41,182 nucleotides of DNA from Acidobacteriota bacterium (GCA_013286165.1 JABDGF010000016.1:1-41182); one strand, 5' to 3'. Positions 16,350-24,605 are shown, numbered from the stretch's first letter. A program made the numbers and translations. The notes: generated from the sequence alone by a model not told the origin.

Positions 16350-19073
16350 ATGCCGGACCCGCAGTCTCTGATTGGCCAGACGATCTCGCACTACCGCATC
16401 CTCGAGAAACTGGGCGGGGGCGGAATGGGAGTCGTTTACAAGGCTGAAGATACCCGGCTTCGCCGTTTTGTTGCGCTGAAGTTTCTCCCACCTGCTGTTG
16501 CTCGCGACCCGCACACGCTCGCGCGTTTTCAGCGTGAGGCGCAAGCCGCATCCGCGCTGAACCATCCCAACATTTGCACGATTTATGACATCGGCGAACA
16601 GGACGGGCATCCGTTCATCGCGATGGAATATCTCGAGGGCGTGACGCTGAAGCACCGCATCGACGGGCGGGCGCTGCCGCAGGAGACGCTGCTCGCCCTG
16701 GGAATTGAAATCGCGGACGCGCTGGACGCGGCGCATACGAAGGGAATCGTGCACCGCGACATTAAGCCCGCGAATATTTTTGTTACAGAGCGCGGCACGG
16801 CGAAGATTCTGGATTTTGGGTTGGCGAAGGTGACGGGCGGCGCCGAGCAAGGCGCTGACATTACGGCGGCGACCGAGACTGCGCCGGAACATCTGACGAG
16901 TCCCGGCTCGGCGGTGGGCACCGTGGCGTATATGTCCCCGGAGCAGGTGAGCGGCAAGCCGCTGGACGCCCGGACAGATTTGTTTTCCTTTGGCGCGGTG
17001 CTGTATGAAATGGCGACGGGCGCGTTGCCGTTCCGCGGGGACACAACGGGTTTAATTTACGACTCGATTCTTAATCGAATGCCTGTGTCTGCGGTGACGC
17101 TCAATCCCGGAGCGCCGGCGGAACTGGGGCGGATCATCAACAAGGCGATCGAGAAGGATCGCGACATGCGGTACCAGCACGCGAGTGAGATGCGCGCGGA
17201 TTTGAAGCGCCTCGCACGCGATACAAGTTCGGCGCGCCACGTAAGTCTTTCGGCGCAACCTCCATTGGCGGTGACTGGTGGCGTCGAGAATAGGCAGCGA
17301 AGCGGGCGGAAGGGACCGTACGCAGCCGTGGCGTTTATCGCGCTACTCGTAATCGGAACTGGAGCGACATACCATTGGCGCGGGCTGCTCGACCGGTCGC
17401 CGAAGAAACCACTTTCAGAAAAACAACTGACACGAAACGGACCGGAGCGCCGAATCTTGAGCGAAGCGATCTCTCCCGACGGCAAGACCCTGGCGTACGC
17501 GGACGGGGTTGGATTGCACGTCCAGGTGATTGAGACGGGCGAAGTGCACGACATCGTTCCGCCGGAGGAGATCCGAGATAACGTGAATAGCGTCTTGTGG
17601 TATCCCGACGGTGTGCGGATGGTTTTGAATTTGGGCGGGGTACATACGACGGCATCGGTCTGGGAAGTTTCGATCTTCGGCGGCGCCCCCCGGAAGCTCA
17701 AAGACCGGTACAAGGCAGTTGACGTTTCTTCGCGTGACGCTTCGGTGCTGTTGACGTCGGAGGATGCGCCCGGATCGCTATGGATGTGGACACCCGGCGG
17801 CGACGCCGAAAAGAAAATCATCGACACAAAGGCGCCAATCGATACGGCCGCGTGGTCGCCGGACGGCCAATTCGTTGCATATGTGGCGAACGACAACAAC
17901 ACTGGCAGCATCCACGTGTGGTCCAGACAGAGCAATTCCAGCGCGTTAATTCTGACGGACTCCGAACTCGCGGCCTCCGATAACAACGGGGCGAGAGCTG
18001 TGTGGCTTGCCGATGGGCGGTTGGTGTTTGAAAAAATCAGCGCCGCAGAAACGGGCACATCGAATTTGTGGTGCATCCCGCTCGATCTTCGAACCGGAAA
18101 AGCGACCGGAGCCGCCTCGCAGATTACGAACTGGCACGGAGACTATGCGTGGGTGCCGAGCGCCAGCGCGGACGGCCGATTTCTAACGGTCGTCAAAGGC
18201 CACATCAAAACTGACGTGTTTGTGAGCGAATTAAAAGATAAAGGCCGCACGGTCGACGCGGGACGAAATCTCACACTCGGTGACAGCAGCGACAAGCCCG
18301 ATGCGTGGTTTCCAGACGGCCACGCGATCTTGACGACTTCACGGCGAACGGGCATGGATCAGATCTACCGCTTGTCGCTCGATGGAAGCGCCTCACCCGT
18401 GGCTCCGGATCGCGGGCTGCAATTCGACGGGCAACTTAGTCCGGACGGCACGTGGATTCTTTTCTGGTCGCAATCGGCGGATCCGACGGCCAAAACGGTA
18501 AGAATCGACCGAGTGCGATCAGGTGGGGGAACCCCGGAGGAGATTGCGGAATTCCCAGTCGACGAGACGACGTTGCTGAGCTGTCCCTCGCGAGCTGGGA
18601 GCGTTTGCGTGTTGAGCGACTGGAGAGCGAATCAGGTGGTGTTTTATGAGTTCGATCCGCTGAACGGAAAGGGAAAGGAGCTGGCGCGGACCGCGCTGGA
18701 CGAACCACGGAACCTGAGCCTGAGCGTCTCGCCCTCCGGAGGGCGCGCCATCATCTCGAGCCGCGACATGCTGAAGGGACAACTTCGGCTCGTGGACTTT
18801 CGAGACGGTTCGGCGAGGTCAATTCCGTTACCGAAGGGCTGGGAGATTTGGAGCGTCAGTTGGAACCAGGATGAAACGGCCGCGCTGATTTCACTCTGGG
18901 GGTTTGAGGCGGGAATGGCTGCGGTAACGCTCGATGGAAAAGCGACGCTACTGATCGCGGGCAAGTCGAGGAGCGAGTTTTACTACTCGCCGATCTGTTC
19001 ACCAGACGGGCGCCATTTGGCGTACGGGAAGCAGGGATGGAACGCGAACGTTTGGCTGCTGGAGAATTTTTGA
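16350..19073 (+). CDS. Membrane Ser/Thr protein kinase with C-terminal beta-propeller (907 aa)
   Basis: A PknB-type kinase fused to a sensor. The kinase domain covers about residues 15-290: glycine loop [11 protein letters not shown] (21-31), ATP-binding Lys44, HRDIKPAN with catalytic Asp137, DFG at 155-157 and [10 protein letters not shown] in the activation segment. One membrane helix lies at about 325-345. The C-terminal 550 residues contain WD40/TolB-like blade motifs ([50 protein letters not shown]), so a periplasmic propeller of about 6-8 blades is expected. It should phosphorylate Ser/Thr on cytoplasmic targets in response to an external ligand; targets are unknown. The start fits the promoter geometry. 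Unlike the three kinases at 32-41 kb, it lacks TPRs. Confidence 0.95.
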   Translation: MPDPQSLIGQTISHYRILEKLGGGGMGVVYKAEDTRLRRFVALKFLPPAVARDPHTLARFQREAQAASALNHPNICTIYDIGEQDGHPFIAMEYLEGVTLKHRIDGRALPQETLLALGIEIADALDAAHTKGIVHRDIKPANIFVTERGTAKILDFGLAKVTGGAEQGADITAATETAPEHLTSPGSAVGTVAYMSPEQVSGKPLDARTDLFSFGAVLYEMATGALPFRGDTTGLIYDSILNRMPVSAVTLNPGAPAELGRIINKAIEKDRDMRYQHASEMRADLKRLARDTSSARHVSLSAQPPLAVTGGVENRQRSGRKGPYAAVAFIALLVIGTGATYHWRGLLDRSPKKPLSEKQLTRNGPERRILSEAISPDGKTLAYADGVGLHVQVIETGEVHDIVPPEEIRDNVNSVLWYPDGVRMVLNLGGVHTTASVWEVSIFGGAPRKLKDRYKAVDVSSRDASVLLTSEDAPGSLWMWTPGGDAEKKIIDTKAPIDTAAWSPDGQFVAYVANDNNTGSIHVWSRQSNSSALILTDSELAASDNNGARAVWLADGRLVFEKISAAETGTSNLWCIPLDLRTGKATGAASQITNWHGDYAWVPSASADGRFLTVVKGHIKTDVFVSELKDKGRTVDAGRNLTLGDSSDKPDAWFPDGHAILTTSRRTGMDQIYRLSLDGSASPVAPDRGLQFDGQLSPDGTWILFWSQSADPTAKTVRIDRVRSGGGTPEEIAEFPVDETTLLSCPSRAGSVCVLSDWRANQVVFYEFDPLNGKGKELARTALDEPRNLSLSVSPSGGRAIISSRDMLKGQLRLVDFRDGSARSIPLPKGWEIWSVSWNQDETAALISLWGFEAGMAAVTLDGKATLLIAGKSRSEFYYSPICSPDGRHLAYGKQGWNANVWLLENF

Positions 19074-19096
19074 GTTGAGGTGCGCGTAGAAGTCGC

Positions 19097-19125
19097 TTTT
19101 CATTCTGGTTCAGACGGTCTATGCT
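19097..19125 (+). promoter_or_regulatory. Candidate promoter of small membrane protein gene
   Basis: TTTTCA, 17 bp, TATGCT, followed by CGCGCG. The -10 plus discriminator TATGCTCGCGCG also occurs at 15314-15325 before the exported-protein gene. Leader of about 40 nt with GGAG before the start. Confidence 0.42.
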
Positions 19126-19170
19126 CGCGCGCAAGTTGTCCCCCGCAATCCATGCACGGAGAAAACTAAG

Positions 19171-19578
19171 ATGACGAAAGAAAGTGGCAGCGGTATTGGC
19201 GTTCTGCGTATTGCGTTGGTCGTGATTGGAGTGACGTTCATCGTGGGCGTGTACCCGCTGACGATTGTGTGGCCGTCGGGGTGGGCGTGGCATACGGGTG
19301 GGCCGTCGATGTATCTGCAGATGATTCTCGGTGTGTACGCGACGCTGGGAATTTTTCTGGTGATGGCGGCGCGGAGGCCGCTGGCGAATTTGAGTTTGAT
19401 CTGGTTTACGGTGTGGTCGAGTGTGGTGCACGCGGCGATCATGGCGTGGCAGTCGATTGCGTATCCGGAGCATCACGGGCATCTGTACGGCGATGTGCCG
19501 GTGCTGTTGGTGGTGGGGATTGTGTTGGCGGTGCTCACGATGCGGGCGGAGAAGGGGACGGCGGTGGCTGTAGCGTAG
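19171..19578 (+). CDS. Four-helix small membrane protein, DUF6632-like (135 aa)
   Basis: Four hydrophobic helices at about 11-34, 45-66, 73-94 and 106-124. The sequence carries MILGVYATLGIFLVMAARRP, then NLSLIWFTVWSSVVHAAIMA, a motif set I associate with the DUF6632 family of uncharacterised bacterial membrane proteins. A His-rich loop (YPEHHGHLYGD) joins helices 3 and 4. ATG has GGAG 10 nt upstream. Function unknown. It stands alone behind the kinase, separated by 97 bp and its own candidate promoter, and is followed by a long inverted repeat that probably ends transcription. Confidence 0.82.
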   Translation: MTKESGSGIGVLRIALVVIGVTFIVGVYPLTIVWPSGWAWHTGGPSMYLQMILGVYATLGIFLVMAARRPLANLSLIWFTVWSSVVHAAIMAWQSIAYPEHHGHLYGDVPVLLVVGIVLAVLTMRAEKGTAVAVA

Positions 19579-19629
19579 TCCTGGGTTGCGGGACAGCGTG
19601 GGAATGCGCGACAGCTCCACTTTAAAAAA

Positions 19630-19808
19630 AAAGCACACAGAAAATATTTCTATGCCACGAAAGGCACTGTAACGAGTGGCTGTGCTTGCCGACCCGGTGT
19701 CAATTTGTTGTGGTTGGTGAGAAAGCTGGAGAACGCTCAACTGCGGCCATCAGCACGCGCGGTCGTTATGGTGAAGTTCGTGGCATAGAAATATTTTCTG
19801 TGTGCTTT
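19630..19808. repeat. 32-bp perfect inverted repeat between convergent genes
   Basis: Arms 19630-19661 (AAAGCACACAGAAAATATTT...) and 19777-19808 are exact reverse complements over 32 bp, separated by 115 bp. Pairing continues imperfectly outward (GCGCGACAGCTCC against GGAAGCTGCGTCGC) so the whole structure may span about 19604-19855. The arms are AT-rich compared with their surroundings. There is no open frame inside. It could be a MITE remnant or a bidirectional terminator for the flanking convergent genes. Confidence 0.85.
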
Positions 19809-19860
19809 GTGAAGCGTTGAGGGGCAGTTCAAAAAGGAAGCTGCGTCGCTGCGCGACGTG

Positions 19861-19884
19861 CGCAGACTGAAGTCTACGCTACGG
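19861..19884 (+). repeat. 24-bp direct repeat, copy 1
   Basis: CGCAGACTGAAGTCTACGCT followed by ACGG. It contains the small palindrome AGACT-GA-AGTCT. An exact second copy is at 21822-21845 in the same orientation, on the other side of the gene at 19889-21508. Confidence 0.85.
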
Positions 19885-19888
19885 CGCG

Positions 19889-21508
19889 TTAGTTGTGGGT
19901 GGTGTAGGCGGCAGTGTGGAGGAGCGCGGCGTGTTTTGTGGTCGCGGGCTTGGGCGACGATTTTGCGGAGGCGTGCGTGGTGGGCTGAAGCGCGCTCGTG
20001 GGTTGCAGCGCTGCTTGTAGCGGAGCGCGGGAGGCGGCTAGCAGGTACTGGTCGCGGCGGAATTCGATCAGGTCTTCGCGCGAGTGCTTGGGCGAGGCGA
20101 GTTCGCGGTCGAGGCGCGCGAGCATCAGCTGGTAGGCGAACTGTGGATCGGAGCCGAGGGCGAGCACGTTACTCTCGCTGATGCCGATGCGGACCGGTTG
20201 GCCGCCCGGAACGCCGGTGGTGGCGGGCGAGACGGTGAGCCACAACGCGCCGTCAGCATCGGCGGAAACTTTGGCGTCGCGATTCAGCGTGCGCAACACA
20301 TGTTTCAGGTAGCCACGGTTCGGAATCATTTCATCGTTCACAGCTTCCTGCACGGCTAGCGCGAAACTCGCCTGATTTTGTTGCCAGTCGGCATTCGTGC
20401 CAACGATCACCGCGCGACGATTCGTTTCTTCCTGCGCGAGATCCTGCACGCTGATTGTCTGCGGTTGCTGAAGGTCCGGCACATCGGCGTAGGCGTCGTC
20501 GAGGTCGGCGGCGGCGTGCGATTCGTAAACGTGCTCAGGATTGAAGCGGCCGGTGATCATGTAGGACGCGGTGACGGCCGGAATCGCTTCCCACGCGAAC
20601 CATGCCAGCGGCGCGAGAAATTTCTTCGAGTGATAAATCTCCTCGGTGCCGCTGCGGCATTCGCTCGAGCGTTTGATCGTGCCAGGCACTTGCGTGAAAT
20701 GGACAACGCGTAAATCAAGCTCGGGATTTTCTTTCGCGAAAGTGGTGAGCGAGTGCGCGGCAGCCTTCGGGCTGGTCATGAAGAAATCGTTGAGCGCGTC
20801 GCGATGCACGGAGTGCGGATAGTAGAAGTCCATCACGCGTTTGGTGAAGTCGGCGCAATTATTGGTCGCGCCATTGAAGTGATTCACGTTAGGGCGCGAA
20901 TTGAATTGCGCGATCAGCGTTTCGTCCTGCTTGACGGTGGTATTGACGACGAACATGTAGAGGCTGCGCTCGAGCGTCGCACCGACCATTTCACGCCACT
21001 CGGAGGAATTGCTGGTGAGGCATTTCTTCGTGTCGCATAGGCCGGTGAGGTAATTCTGGCGGTAGCGCTCTTCGAGAGCGGTTTTGATTTCGCGCGAACT
21101 CATCAGCGGGCGGTCGGCGGGATTTTCGACGCCGTAGAGGTAAATGTTGAGCGGGACGATATTCCACTCGTAAGGTGAGTCTTCGCCGAGCGTGGTGTAA
21201 TTGCTTACGACGGAACCTTGTTCGCCGGGGCGGCACAGGCGCATCTTGACGGGCGAGTTGTCTGGGCAGATTCGCGAGAGGTACACGGCGGTGTGGCCCG
21301 AGCCGGTGATGCGGGCGACACTGGTGTCGAGCGATTCGTTGAGGATCACGCCGGCGTCAGCACTGGCGCGCGGGGCGGACACGAGTCCGCCGGCAACGGC
21401 AAGTGCAGCCGCGACCGCCGAGGCGAGCCACGACGCACGGGTGCGCGCCGACCGGTTCGCAACCGAGTGGTTCTTCGTGAGATTTGGCTCGCTCGTAGCT
21501 AAACGCAT
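19889..21508 (-). CDS. Secreted protein, possible permuted papain-like (NlpC/P60-type) fold (539 aa)
   Basis: The frame is open further upstream to 21946, but that extension is Arg/Pro-rich and runs through repeats. The ATG at 21508, with GGAGG upstream, opens a long signal peptide (Arg-rich n-region, hydrophobic core about 31-45, A-S-A site near 50). After the signal comes ITGSGHTAVYLSRICPDNSP with His72, then GEDSPYEWNIVPLNIYLYG, and NGATNNCADFTKRVMDFYYP with Cys218. A His before an N-N-C-A-D motif is the order seen in circularly permuted papain-like enzymes (LRAT/DUF4105 types), so a thiol peptidase or acyltransferase is possible. The C-terminal 200 residues look non-catalytic, with an Ala/Thr/Pro tail. 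No family name is certain. Confidence 0.78.
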   Translation of the reverse strand: MRLATSEPNLTKNHSVANRSARTRASWLASAVAAALAVAGGLVSAPRASADAGVILNESLDTSVARITGSGHTAVYLSRICPDNSPVKMRLCRPGEQGSVVSNYTTLGEDSPYEWNIVPLNIYLYGVENPADRPLMSSREIKTALEERYRQNYLTGLCDTKKCLTSNSSEWREMVGATLERSLYMFVVNTTVKQDETLIAQFNSRPNVNHFNGATNNCADFTKRVMDFYYPHSVHRDALNDFFMTSPKAAAHSLTTFAKENPELDLRVVHFTQVPGTIKRSSECRSGTEEIYHSKKFLAPLAWFAWEAIPAVTASYMITGRFNPEHVYESHAAADLDDAYADVPDLQQPQTISVQDLAQEETNRRAVIVGTNADWQQNQASFALAVQEAVNDEMIPNRGYLKHVLRTLNRDAKVSADADGALWLTVSPATTGVPGGQPVRIGISESNVLALGSDPQFAYQLMLARLDRELASPKHSREDLIEFRRDQYLLAASRAPLQAALQPTSALQPTTHASAKSSPKPATTKHAALLHTAAYTTHN

Positions 21509-21700
21509 CCTTTTAATTGTCCTCCGCTGGGCGCCTGCGGGCGATAAGTCACGGCTATTAAGGGGGCCTGGGGAGACCCAGTACTTAGAAACACGGTTTA
21601 GGCGCAATAGTTGCTTTGCTGGCTGGGATGGGAGGGTAAGTGTAGCTAATACAGTAAGATGCGGGGAAGGGTGGCTTCGGTCAACGGGGCGGAGTAGCGT

Positions 21701-21719
21701 AGTCCCGCACTGCGGGACT
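21701..21719. repeat. 19-bp perfect palindrome
   Basis: AGTCCCGCA-C-TGCGGGACT. Similar GTAGTCC...GCGGGAC wording appears near 19575-19598, after the four-helix membrane gene, so it may belong to a dispersed element. Confidence 0.75.
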
Positions 21720-21821
21720 GCGTCGAGGAGGGCTTTGCCCGCTAGGCGCGTGATCGGATGGGGGAAGGGCTTTCGTGGGCAAGGCGGTGGCAAGCGACCG
21801 CAGTCTAAGGCGCTTCGCGCG

Positions 21822-21845
21822 CGCAGACTGAAGTCTACGCTACGG
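21822..21845 (+). repeat. 24-bp direct repeat, copy 2
   Basis: Exact match to 19861-19884, preceded in both places by a GCG-rich stretch. Confidence 0.85.
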
Positions 21846-22023
21846 CTCCGGGGCTGTGGGGCGCGGGTAGGCGTTGCCTCGAGTGGACGAATGTGGTACT
21901 CTGTGGGTGCGTTTGTTGCTCTTGAGTACCTTTGAATGCGTTTCAACTAAGGTCGCCGGGCACAGCTCGACGGCCATTTTTTTTGTGACGACGGCAACGG
22001 TCTTGAGGGGCAAATAGCTTTCT

Positions 22024-22040
22024 AGGTGGCAAGACCACCT
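22024..22040 (+). promoter_or_regulatory. 5' UTR hairpin before the cold-shock gene
   Basis: AGGTGG-CAAGA-CCACCT forms a 6-bp stem ending 11 nt before the AGGAG Shine-Dalgarno. AGGTGG itself resembles a ribosome-binding site held in the stem. CspA-type mRNAs are known to have temperature-responsive leaders, so this may contribute to cold control; that is inference. Confidence 0.5.
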
Positions 22041-22063
22041 TAAGAATAATCAGGAGCAGTAAA

Positions 22064-22270
22064 GTGGCAAAAGAACAAGGGACAGTGAAGTGGTTTAACG
22101 CGGCTAAGGGCTTTGGATTCATCCAGCGCCAGAGCGGTGAGGACGTTTTCGTGCACTTTTCGGCGATTCAGGCCGATGGGTACAAGAGCCTCAACGAAGG
22201 GCAGGCGGTTGAATTTGAGGTCAAGCAGGGTCCGAAGGGCCTGCAGGCTGAGAACGTCGTCGGTCTGTAA
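22064..22270 (+). CDS. cspA: CspA-family cold-shock protein (68 aa)
   Basis: A single cold-shock domain of standard length. RNP1 is KGFGFI (residues 15-20) and RNP2 is VFVHF (28-32), with the usual GTVKWFN opening and the ending [10 protein letters not shown]. It binds single-stranded RNA or DNA in the cytoplasm and typically melts mRNA secondary structure. The start is GTG at 22064, with AGGAG 7 nt upstream. The upstream region is long and structured, and a 15-bp hairpin follows the gene, so it is probably monocistronic. The symbol is assigned at family level; which Csp paralogue this is cannot be told from one window. Confidence 0.97.
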   Translation: MAKEQGTVKWFNAAKGFGFIQRQSGEDVFVHFSAIQADGYKSLNEGQAVEFEVKQGPKGLQAENVVGL

Positions 22271-22305
22271 AAAACCTCTGAGCAATAGCCCGGTATAAAG
22301 CATGG

Positions 22306-22342
22306 TTCGGAAGAGGCGGTTCCCAACACCGCCTCTTTCGAA
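22306..22342 (+). terminator. Hairpin terminator candidate after the cold-shock gene
   Basis: TTCGGAAGAGGCGGT, 7-nt loop TCCCAAC, ACCGCCTCTTTCGAA: a 15-bp stem with a single G-T wobble, 35 nt after the stop codon. There is no long T-run. Confidence 0.65.
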
Positions 22343-22398
22343 ATCACCAGTCCCGGCAGTCGATCCAGCAGGTGAGCAGTAGAGGTTATGTGTGCGCG

Positions 22399-22426
22399 AA
22401 CGTGCGGCGAGATGCCGGCACGTTTT
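22399..22426 (+). terminator. Second hairpin followed by T-run
   Basis: AACGTGCGGC, loop GAGAT, GCCGGCACGTT with one bulged base, then TT. It could be a back-up terminator after the cold-shock gene, or a leader structure of the next gene. Confidence 0.42.
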
Positions 22427-22507
22427 ATCGCAACGCGGTGCCGCCACGAAATGGGGACGTAACGCTCGATATAGCGTGGCGTGCGTGGCAATCCTAAGGA
22501 GGGCGCA

Positions 22508-22738
22508 GTGCATATTCTGGTGGAAGGTCAGGCGATTAAGCACGAGTTGTACGGTGCGGGTGTGGTGACGGAATCGAATACCGAACGGACCACGATCGAT
22601 TTCGACGATCACGGCGTAAAGAAATTCGTGACGTCGATGTGGACCGCCGAGCTGATCGGCGAACCGCCCGCAACGCCGCCGGGAAAGCGCCGCGGCCGCC
22701 GCAAGACGGTGAAGAAGAAGGTTGCCGCCGAGAAGTAA
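22508..22738 (+). CDS. Small basic protein (76 aa), unknown function
   Basis: GTG at 22508 is preferred over an upstream in-frame start because AAGGAGGG sits 5 nt before it. Residues 1-50 form a small beta domain containing IKHELYGAGVV and TTIDFDDHGVKKFVTSMW. This KHxxYGxGVV...IDFDDHGxKKF pattern resembles the short SH3-like domain seen in DUF3553 proteins and at the C-terminus of UvrD/PcrA-type helicases, which bind RNA polymerase or DNA; the link is inference. Residues 54-76 are a Pro-then-Lys/Arg-rich tail (GKRRGRRKTVKKK) that probably binds nucleic acid. It follows the cold-shock gene in the same direction and has its own intrinsic terminator. Confidence 0.85.
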   Translation: MHILVEGQAIKHELYGAGVVTESNTERTTIDFDDHGVKKFVTSMWTAELIGEPPATPPGKRRGRRKTVKKKVAAEK

Positions 22739-22778
22739 CGGCGGAACTTTCGTACAGACAATTGAAATGGAATTTGAG

Positions 22779-22808
22779 ACGCCCCGAGAAATCGGGGCGT
22801 TTTTTTTT
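22779..22808 (+). terminator. Intrinsic terminator
   Basis: ACGCCCCGA, GAAA tetraloop, TCGGGGCGT, then eight T: a textbook Rho-independent terminator 41 nt after the 76-aa gene. Confidence 0.95.
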
Positions 22809-22863
22809 CGCAAGAGACGGCGCGAAGAAAAAATTATCGTGGCGCGCGTCCGCGCTCTGCACT

Positions 22864-23034
22864 TTAACGGACGGAAGTCGAGCGCCGAGGAAAATCTTCC
22901 GGCGACGCGGAGCCCCAAAAGAGCTTGCGCAGGAACGGTCTCGAGTAATACGCGAAAGCGCCGAGGATTGCCGTAAACACGGCTGCGCTACCGATCCAGA
23001 GCGCCATAAATTCCAGAAAGCTTTTCACGCTCAT
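22864..23034 (-). CDS. Small membrane protein (56 aa), second of a coupled pair
   Basis: Product with one clear helix at about 10-30 (FMALWIGSAAVFTAILGAFA), followed by a basic segment (YYSRPFLRKLFWG) and a short soluble tail. The ATG at 23034 overlaps the TGA of the upstream gene (ATGA), which fits translational coupling. Because GGGGAGG abuts this ATG, the GTG two codons on (23028), at 6-nt spacing, may be the true start. An upstream in-frame start at 23052 would overlap the neighbour more and is less likely. Unknown function; the pair probably acts together in the membrane. Confidence 0.68.
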   Translation of the reverse strand: MSVKSFLEFMALWIGSAAVFTAILGAFAYYSRPFLRKLFWGSASPEDFPRRSTSVR

Positions 23035-23231
23035 CCTCCCCGGTACGACCAAACGATTACAGCCACCGGCGCAAACAGAGTGACTGCGCCGAGCGACAAC
23101 CCAATTATAGCATTTCGAAAAGGCACAGGGATCTGCCTGCGAACTGCTCTTGCACGGATCAGAACCAGTATCGCTCCAGCAATCAGGTCGACGGCAATCA
23201 CGGTCACAGCAAGGAGAGGGGAATGTAGCAC
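23031..23231 (-). CDS. Small membrane protein (66 aa), first of a coupled pair
   Basis: Two hydrophobic helices at about 5-25 (LLAVTVIAVDLIAGAILVLI) and 40-61 (AIIGLSLGAVTLFAPVAVIV), joined by a basic loop RARAVRRQIPVPFRN. This gives a hairpin with a cytoplasmic positive loop. The start is uncertain: GTG at 23231 has AGGA almost touching it, and a GTG at 23204 opens the first helix equally well. No family recognised. The last codons contain the ribosome-binding site of the next gene. Confidence 0.65.
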   Translation of the reverse strand: MLHSPLLAVTVIAVDLIAGAILVLIRARAVRRQIPVPFRNAIIGLSLGAVTLFAPVAVIVWSYRGG

Positions 23232-23383
23232 ATCCTGCGGGCGGGCGATATACCGAGACGATACGTGTCGGCCCTTTTATGTCTGGCTTGCGCCGTCGGC
23301 ATGGGCGGACCGCATGGGTATCGTTTTCATCGGAGAACTGTCAGACTGGATTGGCTCGCGCGACGTGTGAATTGAGGTGCTGG

Positions 23384-24556
23384 ATGGGGCGTTGGATTCG
23401 AATGGCAGGGTTGCTGGTTGCGGCGGCGATAGTGTGTGCGGGCGTGGCGCGGGCGCAGGATGCTGCGACCACCACGCAATCGGCACCGACGGGAAGCAGC
23501 CCTGTGGCACCGCAAAGTACGAGCGATCCTGGCACACAACCGCAGCAGCAACAGGACGGCACTGGCACAACCTCTGGCTCGGGCGCGGCGGCGTCCGCTG
23601 CAGCACCTGGTACAACAGCGCAAGGCGCACAGGCTTCAGGCCGACGCTCAAATTCCTACAACGCGGCCAACGCGGGCGGCGACGATCCGAAGGGCGGCAA
23701 CATCCACATCATGACGAACAACGTGTCTATTACGCTTTCGCAGAATTGGACGGAAGCGGCCACCGATGGTACACCGCCGCCGCGCGAGCTGCGCGCGTTC
23801 GCTCCGCCGTTTCATCTGAATGCGATCCTCACGCTACAAAATGTGAAAAACCAGGGCGTGCTGCAACTGGCGATGAGTGACAATCCGCTGCTGAATCACG
23901 ATTCGAGTTGGCTCGACGAGCAAATGCACATGCCGGGCGGTACGGGCATGAGCGTAATGGACATGTTGTTCTATTATTTTTTTCCGCCGTCGGCGCAGTG
24001 CATGGACGAGGCGCAGCGCGACGTGCTGACCGCGACGTTTGCTCCGACGCCCGCCGTGGAATCGGCGGAAGCAACGGGCTCGCAGCCGCCATCGACCGAC
24101 GGGACGGCGCCGATGCTGCAGGTGACGTACCACTGCCGGCGCGAGGCGACGCTGGACAGTTTTTATTCCTCGCAGTTGAGCAACGGGATCGTGTTCGCGC
24201 AGTCCAACGATGGGCCGCGCGCGTATTCCGTGATTCCGCAGTTTTATCTGGCGCCGATGGAGCAGGTGCGCGGGGCGGGAATCAGTTGGTACGTGTTCGA
24301 GGCGCAGCGCACCGAGCCGGTGCCGCCCAGCGCATCGACGCGTTACAACGTGCCGATTCCCGAGGGCGCGCAGCCGGATTATTTTTACGCGATTGGCGCG
24401 CCCGATCCGTTTCCGTGGACGGCGGACGTCGGCTCATGGTCGAATCGCCTGATTCACTTGGCGTACGTAGGGCTTTCGATGAACAACAACCGCCGCTCGG
24501 AATTTATCAGCCTGCTGCAGCGCGTGCGCATTCGCGGGGCGAACGGGAATCAGTAG
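23384..24556 (+). CDS. Exported hypothetical protein with low-complexity linker (390 aa)
   Basis: ATG at 23384 is chosen over more distant in-frame starts because GAGGTG lies 5 nt upstream and it opens a clean signal peptide (MGRWIR n-region, core about 7-20, cleavage A-R-A/QD at 24-25). Residues 25-110 are Gln/Thr/Ser/Gly/Ala-rich with PQQQQ-type runs, a likely flexible linker. Then follows a soluble domain of about 280 residues with NIHIMTNNVSITLSQNWTE, LNAILTLQNVKNQGVLQLAM and a C-terminal Trp-rich part. I recognise no family or catalytic motif. It is probably periplasmic or surface exposed. Gene direction changes on both sides, so it seems monocistronic. Confidence 0.82.
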   Translation: MGRWIRMAGLLVAAAIVCAGVARAQDAATTTQSAPTGSSPVAPQSTSDPGTQPQQQQDGTGTTSGSGAAASAAAPGTTAQGAQASGRRSNSYNAANAGGDDPKGGNIHIMTNNVSITLSQNWTEAATDGTPPPRELRAFAPPFHLNAILTLQNVKNQGVLQLAMSDNPLLNHDSSWLDEQMHMPGGTGMSVMDMLFYYFFPPSAQCMDEAQRDVLTATFAPTPAVESAEATGSQPPSTDGTAPMLQVTYHCRREATLDSFYSSQLSNGIVFAQSNDGPRAYSVIPQFYLAPMEQVRGAGISWYVFEAQRTEPVPPSASTRYNVPIPEGAQPDYFYAIGAPDPFPWTADVGSWSNRLIHLAYVGLSMNNNRRSEFISLLQRVRIRGANGNQ

Positions 24557-24605
24557 CCTTTCAGACCACACATTCCAGCGCAGTCCCCGCAGTTCGTTTC
24601 AATCG

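Larger units (their letters stand above)
21509..22063. other. Repeat-rich intergenic region upstream of the cold-shock gene
   Basis: This 555-bp divergent spacer has no credible gene. It holds a 19-bp perfect palindrome (21701-21719), the second copy of the 24-bp direct repeat (21822-21845), and, nearer the cold-shock gene, an AT-rich leader with a run of eight T at 21977-21984 and a hairpin at 22024-22040. The left part resembles a pile-up of short mobile or REP-like repeats; the right part probably contains the cold-shock promoter and 5' UTR. Confidence 0.6.

Noticed and set aside
21509-21946. Upstream extension of the secreted-protein frame
   Set aside because: The added 146 residues are Arg/Pro/Ser-rich, cross the palindrome and 24-bp repeat, and would bury the signal peptide. 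The ATG at 21508 with GGAGG is better.
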